A stretch of 12,301 nt of DNA from assembly GCA_034429475.1 (NCBI GenBank), contig DAOUGD010000293.1, positions 1 through 12,301 of the forward strand, in the 5' to 3' direction. Numbering within the stretch: position 1 is the stretch's first letter; each line of letters opens with the position of its first letter. Source of the DNA: JAKQHY01 sp034429475. GTDB lineage: Bacteria > Chloroflexota > Anaerolineae > B4-G1 > SLSP01. Under the pieces are notes generated by a model that was not told the origin of the DNA, ran no database searches, and saw only the letters and a list, made by a program, of their open reading frames with translations. The translations under genes were made by a program, and so were the position numbers. Below are positions 5,773-12,108 of the stretch, in pieces.

Positions 5773-8190
5773 ATGGAATCATCGGCGGACATGAAAGACT
5801 CTAAATTACCCTCATCCAATAGCGAAGCCTCTTTCCGGGCCGTGCTAGATATGACCGTGTACAGCATGTTGCGCCCGGCTGCCCTGCTGCTTGGTTTGGT
5901 GTTGCTGGCCTGGGATTTGAGCTATCTTTTCCGTCCCAGCGAAGTAGCTGTTCCCTTGACGGCGGCGGCGACGCTGGCGGTGTTGTTATTGCTCGGCTTT
6001 GCCCTGCTTTTCCGGCGGCTGCGGATCCCCCAGCGCTATGCCAATGGCGTGGGGGCTGCCTTTGCTGGGGTGCTGCTCTTTCATCGGCTGGTGGGCCTGG
6101 TGTTAACCGGCGAGCCGGAGCAGACGGCCAGCCTGGCGTTGATCATGGTCGGTGCGGGATTCGTTCTGCTGTCTACCCCGTGGTTGATTGCGGTCGTGGC
6201 GGTGGGCTTGGCCGCGTGGTTGCTGGTGTCGCTGGCGCTGGGTCAGTTGGTCGCGTGGGGGCTGTTCGGGTTGGAGTTGGTGTCGGCCATTGCTTTGGCC
6301 GCGATTATTCACACAACGCGGCTACAATCCCTCCGCCGCCAGGAAAGCCTGCGAGTCCTTAATGCGTTGCGGAACGAGGAACTGGAGCGCCGCGCGTTGC
6401 AGGTGGAAACGTTGTTTATGGCCGGTCACAGCATTAACGAGATTCTCGATCTGGACGTGCTGTTGAATTATGTGGTGGATTTGATCCAGGAGCAATTTGG
6501 CTATTATTACGTAGGCATTTTCCAGCCGGACGAGACCGGAGTATATATGATTTCGCGGGCCGGCACCGGCGCTTCGGGATTACAGCTCACCCGCGAGGGC
6601 TTCCGGCTGAAGATTGGGGCGGAAGGCCTGATCGGGTGGGTGGCCGGAAACCGGCAGCCCTTGTGTATCCAGGATGTGAGCCAGGACGCGCGCTACGTGA
6701 GCACCGAGACGGTGCGCGACACCCGCGCGGAGGCGGTGCTGCCGCTGATGGTCCGGGACATCTTCTTGGGTGTGCTCGACATTCAGAGCGACCACCTCCA
6801 CGCTTTCAGCGAGGACGACCTCCAGGTGTTCACCCTGCTGGCCGATCAAGTGGCCGTCGCCATCTACAACGCCGTGCGCTATGAGGAGGAACGCTCGCGC
6901 CGATTGCTGAGCGAGACGTTGTTTGAGGTGGGCGAAGCGCTCTCGCGCACGCTGGATTTGAAGCAAGTGCTGGATTTGATTCTCGGCCACCTGGTGGAAA
7001 TTGTCCACTTTGACCGGGGGTCGGTGATGTTGGAACTTGGCAAGGAATTAGAAATTGTGGCTGCACTGGGCTTTCCGCCGGAAAGCAACCCCTTGCAAAT
7101 TCGGGTGCCGCTCAAGGCGGAGGATGTATTCGGTGAGATTCATCGCACCCGCAAGCCGTTGGTAATTGACGATGTGCTGACTCGGGCCGATTGGCAGAGC
7201 GTGGAGAAATTGCCGCAGGCCCGCTCGTGGGTGGGACTGCCGTTCCTCAACGCCGAGGATGAGGTCATCGGAATGTTGTCGTTGACGCGGGAATCGCTGT
7301 CGCCGTTCACCGCGCAGCAGGTGGAGTTGGCGGTGTCCTTCGCCGGGCACGCGGCGTTTGCTTTGCAGAACGCGCGGCTGTATTCGCAACTGACGCAGGC
7401 GTATGCCCAGTTGGAACGCCTGGATCGCACCAAGTCGGATTTTATCACGGTGGCTTCCCATGAACTGCGCACGCCCTTGACGCTGCTGCGCGGCTACAGT
7501 CAAATTTTGTCGAAGGACCCCTCCATCAAGGCCAACCCCACGCAGTTTGAAATGGTGCAGGGCATTTATACCGGCGCCGTGCGCCTCCACGAGATTATAG
7601 ATAGCATGGTGGATATGGCCAAAATTGACAGCCGCGCGCTGCAATTGTACATCGAGTCGGTTTCGTTGAAGTCGCTGCTGCCCCGCGTTATCCGTCCCCT
7701 CGAACCGGCCATACAGGAACGCAAACTGCATTTGACGGTGAACGCGCCGGACGATTTGCCCGTCATTAAAGGTGACTCCGATGTGTTGCAAAAGGTGTTT
7801 TATCACCTGCTGGTCAATGCGATCAAGTACACACCCGATGAGGGGCAAATTTCCATTTCCCTGCGCGCGTTAGTGCCCGGCGAGTACGGCTACGAGGGCG
7901 GCGTTGAGGCGGTGGTGAGCGACACCGGCATTGGCATTGATCCGCGCTATCATGACTTCATCTTTGCGAAGTTCTACCAGATGGGCGAAGTTGCGCTGCA
8001 CTCGTCCAGCAAGACCAAATTCAAGGGCGGTGGGCCGGGGCTGGGGCTGGCAATTGTGAAGGGCATCGTTGATTCGCATGGCGGCAAAATCTGGTTTGAA
8101 AGCCCCGGTTACAACGAGGAGACTTGTCCCGGCAGCCGGTTTCACGTTGTGCTGCCCCTGACGCCTCCGCCGACGATGGGGGAGGCATAA
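5773..8190 (+). CDS. Membrane sensor histidine kinase with two GAF domains
   Basis: 805 aa, an inner-membrane two-component sensor. Six predicted membrane helices lie in residues 33-181 (about 33-53, 59-80, 90-112, 117-134, 137-157, 160-181). A short coiled linker leads to GAF1 (about 228-366) and GAF2 (about 385-536). The HisKA domain follows with phospho-acceptor His563 in SHELRTPL. The HATPase shows Asn682 in the N box (LLVNAIKYTPDEG), Asp717 in DTGIGID, an F box FAKFYQ, and the G2 lid GGGPGLGLAIV from 752. All catalytic elements are intact. AGGAG sits 7 nt before the ATG. There is no receiver or HPt domain and no response regulator beside it, so it is an orphan kinase; signal and partner are unknown. 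It is probably co-transcribed with the Coa1-domain gene. No terminator is seen after it; the next feature is a MITE-like repeat starting 5 bp past the stop. Confidence 0.93.
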   Translation: MESSADMKDSKLPSSNSEASFRAVLDMTVYSMLRPAALLLGLVLLAWDLSYLFRPSEVAVPLTAAATLAVLLLLGFALLFRRLRIPQRYANGVGAAFAGVLLFHRLVGLVLTGEPEQTASLALIMVGAGFVLLSTPWLIAVVAVGLAAWLLVSLALGQLVAWGLFGLELVSAIALAAIIHTTRLQSLRRQESLRVLNALRNEELERRALQVETLFMAGHSINEILDLDVLLNYVVDLIQEQFGYYYVGIFQPDETGVYMISRAGTGASGLQLTREGFRLKIGAEGLIGWVAGNRQPLCIQDVSQDARYVSTETVRDTRAEAVLPLMVRDIFLGVLDIQSDHLHAFSEDDLQVFTLLADQVAVAIYNAVRYEEERSRRLLSETLFEVGEALSRTLDLKQVLDLILGHLVEIVHFDRGSVMLELGKELEIVAALGFPPESNPLQIRVPLKAEDVFGEIHRTRKPLVIDDVLTRADWQSVEKLPQARSWVGLPFLNAEDEVIGMLSLTRESLSPFTAQQVELAVSFAGHAAFALQNARLYSQLTQAYAQLERLDRTKSDFITVASHELRTPLTLLRGYSQILSKDPSIKANPTQFEMVQGIYTGAVRLHEIIDSMVDMAKIDSRALQLYIESVSLKSLLPRVIRPLEPAIQERKLHLTVNAPDDLPVIKGDSDVLQKVFYHLLVNAIKYTPDEGQISISLRALVPGEYGYEGGVEAVVSDTGIGIDPRYHDFIFAKFYQMGEVALHSSSKTKFKGGGPGLGLAIVKGIVDSHGGKIWFESPGYNEETCPGSRFHVVLPLTPPPTMGEA

Positions 8191-8194
8191 TGCC

Positions 8195-8337
8195 GTCACC
8201 CTGAGCGGAACGAAGGGGAGCGAAGGGTCTCCTCAACTGCGGGGGCGAGATTCTTCGCAAAAAACGCTATCCAGAAACTTGCCCAAGTTTCTGACTTCTG
8301 GCATATCGCCGGAAGCGATATGAGTTCTCAGAATGAC
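8195..8337. repeat. MITE-like palindromic element with GTCAYYCTGAG ends
   Basis: The left end GTCACCCTGAG (8195-8205) and the right end CTCAGAATGAC (8327-8337) are inverted copies matching at 9 of 11 positions. Inside are GAGCGAAGGGTCTC-like and GAGATTCTTCGC-like segments and two perfect 8-bp hairpins: AGAAACTT/AAGTTTCT at 8273-8292 and CATATCGC/GCGATATG at 8302-8322. There is no coding capacity and no obvious target duplication. It fills the gap between the histidine kinase and the ABM-like gene. The motif class is common in environmental bacteria; naming it a MITE is an inference. Confidence 0.65.
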
Positions 8338-8371
8338 GTTGCAATGAGATTGCTTTTTGAAGGAGGAATTC

Positions 8372-8677
8372 ATGCTAATCGTTCACGTTTTCGTTCACGT
8401 CAAACCGGAGTGTGTCGAAGCGTTCAAGGCCGCGACGGTGGAGAACGCGCGGCACAGCGTCCAGGAGCCGGGGATCGCGCGCTTCGACGTGATGCAGCAG
8501 CAGGACGATCCCACCCGCTTTGTGTTGGTCGAAGTCTACTGCACCGCCACCGCGCCTGCCGCGCATAAAGAGACGGAGCACTACCAGCAGTGGCGCGACG
8601 CCGTCGCCGAGATGATGGCCGAGCCGCGTGCCAGTATCAAGTACGGCAACGTATTCCCTGACGACGCCGGGTGGTAA
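8372..8677 (+). CDS. LsrG-like antibiotic-biosynthesis-monooxygenase (ABM) fold protein
   Basis: 101 aa, a small cytoplasmic dimeric alpha+beta barrel of the ABM superfamily, with resemblance to LsrG, which processes phospho-AI-2, and to YgiN-type quinol monooxygenases. The signature EPGIARFDVMQQQDDPTRF, then VLVEVYCTATAPAAHKETEHYQQW, matches the LsrG pattern (RFDVL...PTRF...Y...AA..HK.T.HY). The start at 8372 follows a full AAGGAGG with 5-nt spacing; the in-frame TTG at 8357 would place the Shine-Dalgarno inside the gene. No other lsr gene is present, so an AI-2 role is not supported by context, and the substrate is open. It stands alone, 35 bp after a MITE-like repeat, which must carry or neighbour its promoter unless it is read from the kinase operon. 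Confidence 0.82.
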   Translation: MLIVHVFVHVKPECVEAFKAATVENARHSVQEPGIARFDVMQQQDDPTRFVLVEVYCTATAPAAHKETEHYQQWRDAVAEMMAEPRASIKYGNVFPDDAGW

Positions 8678-8731
8678 AACACAGCTACACTCCCGGTTTG
8701 ACCAGCGCCTTGCAGCTCAATTTGAGAGCCT

Positions 8732-8747
8732 GCGCCAACAATGGCGC
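8732..8747. other. Small GC hairpin downstream of the ABM gene
   Basis: GCGCCA and TGGCGC (8732-8737, 8742-8747) form a perfect 6-bp stem with an ACAA loop, 54 bp after the ABM-like stop. No T-run follows directly, although a T6 run appears at about 8782, so it is not a standard terminator. Confidence 0.35.
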
Positions 8748-8797
8748 GCACTGCTACCGGGTGACTTTTGCGTTACTGCCATTTTTTGCTTTTCCAC

Positions 8798-8825
8798 TTG
8801 ACGCCTTCCCGCTTTGTGATAGAAT
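8798..8825 (+). promoter_or_regulatory. Sigma70-like promoter for the EF-G gene
   Basis: TTGACG (8798-8803, 5 of 6) and TAGAAT (8820-8825, 5 of 6) are 16 bp apart. Transcription would begin near 8832, giving a leader of about 195 nt that contains a terminator-like hairpin and heptamer arrays. Confidence 0.6.
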
Positions 8826-8861
8826 CCCCCTTCGTTGTGAAGAAATAGTGTGACAAAATCA

Positions 8862-8890
8862 CCTCGGACTTCCCATGTTCGAGGTTTTTT
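8862..8890 (+). terminator. Terminator-like hairpin in the EF-G leader (possible attenuator)
   Basis: CCTCGGA pairs with TTCGAGG (8862-8868, 8878-8884, one G-T pair) around a 9-nt loop, followed at once by TTTTTT (8885-8890). It lies about 30 nt after the predicted transcription start of the EF-G gene and 135 nt before its ATG. It could attenuate that gene, or it could end transcripts from upstream. Confidence 0.6.
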
Positions 8891-8902
8891 GTTGCCAGTT
8901 AA

Positions 8903-8995
8903 GAAGCAAGAAGCAAGAAGCAAGAATGAAAATCCTGCATCTTGCATCCTGCATCTTACATCTTGCATCCTGCATCTTGCATCTTGCATCCTGCA
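8903..8995. repeat. Head-to-head heptamer arrays GAAGCAA x3 and TCYTGCA x9
   Basis: Three exact GAAGCAA units (8903-8923, plus partial GAA) are followed after 6 bp by nine TCYTGCA units (8933-8995): five TCTTGCA-type, one of them TCTTACA, and four TCCTGCA. The two halves are nearly complementary; 8906-8918 can pair with 8975-8987 at 12 of 13 positions. They lie in the EF-G leader between the terminator-like hairpin and the ribosome binding site. Confidence 0.92.
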
Positions 8996-9025
8996 TCTCG
9001 TATCGTCAGTTTGAGGGGGAGAATA

Positions 9026-11146
9026 ATGGTTAAGAAACGTGAAGCGCCAATTCAAAATGTCCGTATCCTGGGAATTTTTGCCCATGTGGATGCGGGGAAA
9101 ACGACGACGACGGAGTCCATTCTTTATTTCACCGGGCGGATTCACCGCGCGGGGAACGTGGACGACGGCAACACGCAGATGGACTTTATGCAGCAGGAGC
9201 GCGAGCGCGGCATCACGATCATGTCCGCCGCGACCGCCTGTCACTGGCAGGGCCATCGCCTGAACATCATTGACACGCCCGGCCACATTGACTTCACCGC
9301 TGAGGTCGTGCGCTCGATCCGCGTCATTGACAGCGCCGTCATGATCCTGTGCGGCGTGGGCGGCGTGGAACCGCAGACCGAATCCGTCTGGCTGCACGCC
9401 GACAATCAGCACCTGCCGCGCATCATCTTCGTCAACAAACTCGACCGCACTGGCGCGAATTTCGACCGCGTGCTGGGCGAAATTTGCGAGCGGCTGACGC
9501 CCAACGCGCTGCCGCTGCAATTGCCCATCGGCGCGGAAGGTGACTTCCGGGGTGTGGTGGACTTGTTCACCGGGGAGGCGGCGTACTGGCACAACGGCGA
9601 CGAAAACCCGACGCCTGGCCCAGTTCCCGCGGACATGGCTGCCGTCATCGCCGCCGCGCGTGAAAACTTGCTTGACAGCATTTGTGAGACCAATGACGAT
9701 CTGCTGATGCGCCGCCTCGAAGGGGAAGAGATTCCCCTGGAAGACCTGCAAGCGGCGCTGCGCCAGGCCGTCATTGATAATGAGATCGTGCCGGTGCTGT
9801 GCGGCACGTCGCGCAACCGCATCGGCGTCCAGCCGCTGTTGGACGCGATCGTCGCTTACCTGCCTGCGCCGGTGGACTTGAAGCCGATCAAGGGGCACAA
9901 TCCACTCAACCGCGAGGAGGTCTTGGAGCGTCCCGATACCTTCGACGCGCCGTTCTGCGCCTCGGCCTTCAAGATCGTCACCGACCCGCACGTCGGTCAT
10001 CTGACGTGGGTGCGCGTTTTCTCCGGGCGCGTCGAAGCGGGTGAACCGTTGTACAACTCGCGCACGGGCGAGACCGAGCGCGTTGGGCGCATTTACCGGA
10101 TGCACGCCGGCAACCGGGAACAGGTCAGTTGGATGGCCGCCAGCGACGTGGTGGCGCTTGTCGGTCTCAAGAACGTGCTCACCGGCGACACGCTGTGCGA
10201 TCCGAACCACCCGATTATGCTGGAAACCTTTGAATTCCCCGATCCCGTGATTGCCGTGGCGCTGACGCCGCAAAGCACGAAGGATCGGGAGAAGTTGCAG
10301 CAAGCCGTGATGCGCCTCTGTGACGAAGACCCGACGTTGATCTCCAAAGTGGACGCGGAGACGGGTGAACTGACGCTGGCCGGGATGGGTGAGTTGCACC
10401 TGGACGTGACGATTGATCGCCTGCGCACCGAATTCGGCATCACGCCCAACGTCAGCCCGCCGCAGGTCTCGTACCGCGAGACGGTGCGCGCTGCGACCGA
10501 GCTGACGATGACGTACAAGAAGCAGAGCGGCGGTCACGGCCACTTCGCCGAAGTTATTATGCGCATCGAGCCATTGTCTCACGAAGAAATGGAGGAGGCA
10601 AAGGACGGCATCCTCTACGTCAACGACGCGCCGCCTGCCGACCTGCCGCGCGACTTCTGGCGGCCCACGGAGTTGGGACTGCGCCGCGCGATGGAACAGG
10701 GCGTCATCGCCGGTTTCCCCGTGCAAAACGTCAAGGTCACACTGTTGGGCGGGCGCTATCACGAGGTAGACTCTGCCGCGATGGACTTCGAGATCGCCGG
10801 GGGGATGGCGGCGCGCCAGTTGGTTCACAAGGCCAGCCCCACCCTGCTGGAACCGATCATGCATATTGACATCAACGTACCGGAGGATTACGTCGGCGCC
10901 GTCGTGTCCGACATCGGGCGGCGGCGCGGGATGATGGGGGAGATGCGAATGCGCGGAAATCTCCGCAACATTGACGGCGAAGTCCCCCTCTCTGAGGCGC
11001 GCGGCTACGCCACCGAAATTCGCAGTATGACGCAAGGGCGCGGCACGTTCACGTTGGAGTTCAAGCGGTACGATGTGGTGCCGGATCACATTGTGGAGAA
11101 CGTCATCAAAGAGCGCAAGGCTGCAGGGAAAATCCCGGAGCGGTAA
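9026..11146 (+). CDS. fusA: Elongation factor G (probable paralogue / EF-G2-like)
   Basis: 706 aa, a cytoplasmic translational GTPase that moves tRNAs and mRNA through the ribosome, or in EF-G2 forms recycles ribosomes. The G domain has the P-loop AHVDAGKTTTT (19-29), switch I RGITI (61-65), DTPGH (83-87) and NKLD (137-140; NKMD is usual). The G5 region reads CGTSRN (259-264), differing from the usual SAFKN. Domains II-V are complete. The domain IV loop reads KKQSGGHGHF (498-507), where common EF-G has a GGRGQYG-like segment, and His579 in RYHEVDS is kept. GNVDDGNTQMDF resembles the DDG form of EF-G2/mtEFG2 more than the EVHDG form of classical EF-G. The start at 9026 follows a GAGGGGGAG-like site. 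No rpsL, rpsG or tuf is adjacent, and it is flanked by its own promoter, leader and terminator. EF-G family is certain; the paralogue status is inferred. Confidence 0.93.
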   Translation: MVKKREAPIQNVRILGIFAHVDAGKTTTTESILYFTGRIHRAGNVDDGNTQMDFMQQERERGITIMSAATACHWQGHRLNIIDTPGHIDFTAEVVRSIRVIDSAVMILCGVGGVEPQTESVWLHADNQHLPRIIFVNKLDRTGANFDRVLGEICERLTPNALPLQLPIGAEGDFRGVVDLFTGEAAYWHNGDENPTPGPVPADMAAVIAAARENLLDSICETNDDLLMRRLEGEEIPLEDLQAALRQAVIDNEIVPVLCGTSRNRIGVQPLLDAIVAYLPAPVDLKPIKGHNPLNREEVLERPDTFDAPFCASAFKIVTDPHVGHLTWVRVFSGRVEAGEPLYNSRTGETERVGRIYRMHAGNREQVSWMAASDVVALVGLKNVLTGDTLCDPNHPIMLETFEFPDPVIAVALTPQSTKDREKLQQAVMRLCDEDPTLISKVDAETGELTLAGMGELHLDVTIDRLRTEFGITPNVSPPQVSYRETVRAATELTMTYKKQSGGHGHFAEVIMRIEPLSHEEMEEAKDGILYVNDAPPADLPRDFWRPTELGLRRAMEQGVIAGFPVQNVKVTLLGGRYHEVDSAAMDFEIAGGMAARQLVHKASPTLLEPIMHIDINVPEDYVGAVVSDIGRRRGMMGEMRMRGNLRNIDGEVPLSEARGYATEIRSMTQGRGTFTLEFKRYDVVPDHIVENVIKERKAAGKIPER

Positions 11147-11162
11147 AAACAAAAAGCGCCTC

Positions 11163-11189
11163 AACAGATTGAACGGATTCAGCGGAAAG
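11163..11189 (+). repeat. Nonamer repeat AACGGATTN, copy B (3 units)
   Basis: Units AACAGATTG, AACGGATTC and AGCGGAAAG lie 16 bp after the EF-G stop. Together with the inverted copy at 11270-11296 this forms the outer arms of a nested inverted repeat; 11158-11170 and 11289-11301 match perfectly over 13 bp. Confidence 0.75.
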
Positions 11190-11203
11190 AGAGCCGTTCA
11201 AAG

Positions 11204-11254
11204 AACGTGAAACGGGATGCTTTCACAAGAAAGCATCCCGTTTCACGTTTTATT
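11204..11254 (+). terminator. Very strong intrinsic terminator, 21-bp perfect stem
   Basis: Arms 11204-11224 and 11229-11249 are perfectly complementary over 21 bp, with a 4-nt ACAA loop, followed by TTATTAT. It lies 57 bp after the EF-G stop and faces the end of the convergent minus-strand gene. The minus-strand flank is not T-rich, so it serves mainly the EF-G gene. Confidence 0.88.
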
Positions 11255-11269
11255 ATAAAACGATTGCCC

Positions 11270-11296
11270 TATCCGTTGAAATTCGTTAAATCTGTT
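11270..11296 (-). repeat. Nonamer repeat AACGGATTN, copy C (inverted, 3 units)
   Basis: Read on the minus strand the units are AACAGATTT, AACGAATTT and CAACGGATA. It is oriented head-to-head with copy B across the EF-G terminator, 8 bp before the stop of the minus-strand gene. Confidence 0.75.
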
Positions 11297-11304
11297 GAGG
11301 CTAT

Positions 11305-12006
11305 CTAGCGCGGAATCCGGACGTGGGCGCGGGCGCGGGCCTCGGAGGGCAGCCCAAAGCGCAGCGGGCCGCGCAGGGTGTTGACGGTCACAATCAGTTC
11401 GGTGAGCATCTCCACATCCGCCCGGGCTACTTCCCGCGGAATAGCAATGACCAGGTAAACGTACTGGCAGCCCTCAAGTGCGTGCGGGCCGGAGGGTTTA
11501 AAAATCCAGTAAGGAGTACATTTTTCGGCGCCATAGCCGCGCATGATGGGAAACGTGCGCCGATAGGTGAGGCGTGCATGCGGTTGGGTATCTTCCAATC
11601 CGCTTGCCCCGGAAAACGACAGATCTGTGCGCAGGATGATGTCGGTTTCTGCCGGTTGTTCCGGGTTCAGGAGGGTGGGGAAAAGGCTGTGAGCGTAAAT
11701 CAGGGAAGCTTTTGGGTCATGTGGCATGTGCAGGTACAGGGTCAACTGCGCTTCGAGAATGTTGGAGATGGGCGCGTTTTGGAATAACTGAACGCCCTGG
11801 CGGAGCAGCCAATATTCGGTGTCCGGCTTCGGCGGCGTCCACTGACCAGGCGCGGTCTCCAAAGCGGCTGCTATCGGCCAGACTTCGGCCTGGCCTAGTG
11901 CGGCCACCGGCGGCAGCGATGAGGTCGGAATCAGCCGCCCGGTGTGCGCAATGAGATTTCCTTGCCACACAATGAAGGGAATTTCGGTGGGGGTGATGAT
12001 GTGCAT
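11305..12006 (-). CDS. Hypothetical protein, 233 aa
   Basis: No family is recognised. The protein is soluble-looking, with no signal peptide or membrane segment, and is rich in beta-prone stretches such as LEAQLTLYLHM, TDIILRTDLSF, HARLTYRRTF and CQYVYLVIAI. It has two cysteines, in EKCTPYW and EGCQYVY, and an Arg/Ala-rich end. The start ATG (12004-12006) is preceded by a GAGAGGG site with 5-nt spacing and by a near-consensus promoter about 60 bp upstream, so it is very likely a real, expressed gene. It converges on EF-G and lies downstream of, but is promoted separately from, the surface-protein gene on the same strand. Function unknown. Confidence 0.8.
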   Translation of the reverse strand: MHIITPTEIPFIVWQGNLIAHTGRLIPTSSLPPVAALGQAEVWPIAAALETAPGQWTPPKPDTEYWLLRQGVQLFQNAPISNILEAQLTLYLHMPHDPKASLIYAHSLFPTLLNPEQPAETDIILRTDLSFSGASGLEDTQPHARLTYRRTFPIMRGYGAEKCTPYWIFKPSGPHALEGCQYVYLVIAIPREVARADVEMLTELIVTVNTLRGPLRFGLPSEARARAHVRIPR

Positions 12007-12024
12007 TTGTACCCTCTCTCTACT

Positions 12025-12051
12025 TAACGGATGAAACAGATTTCAACGAAA
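12025..12051 (+). repeat. Nonamer repeat AACGGATTN, copy D (3 units)
   Basis: Units TAACGGATG, AAACAGATT and TCAACGAAA lie in the 5' leader of the minus-strand hypothetical gene, between its promoter and its ribosome binding site. Confidence 0.65.
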
Positions 12052-12068
12052 AAGCATTCTCCACCCAT

Positions 12069-12097
12069 AGTATAGGCAAAAGTCACAGAGTTGTCAA
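12069..12097 (-). promoter_or_regulatory. Near-consensus sigma70 promoter of the 233-aa protein gene
   Basis: On the minus strand, TTGACA (12092-12097, 6 of 6) and TATACT (12069-12074, 5 of 6) are separated by exactly 17 bp. Transcription would start near 12061, giving a leader of about 55 nt that carries a nonamer repeat. Confidence 0.78.
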
Positions 12098-12108
12098 AAA
12101 AGGCGATG

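Noticed and set aside
3218..8190. A SixA/histidine-kinase signalling module
   Set aside because: The two genes are 2 kb apart on opposite strands with an unrelated reductase between them, and the kinase has no HPt domain, the known kind of SixA target.
8678..8797. tRNA or small RNA gene in the gap after the ABM-like gene
   Set aside because: Only a 6-bp hairpin is visible; there is no cloverleaf, CCA end or promoter-terminator pair.
9026..11146. Tetracycline-resistance ribosomal protection protein (Tet(M) type)
   Set aside because: AHVDAGKTT.TES is shared, but length (706 aa), VEPQTESVW, the domain IV His loop and the C-terminus fit EF-G better.
8717..11164. 815-codon open frame on the minus strand across the EF-G gene
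   Set aside because: It is the antisense shadow of a high-GC gene with strong third-position bias; its translation is Arg/His/Val-rich with no domain, while the plus strand encodes an unmistakable EF-G.
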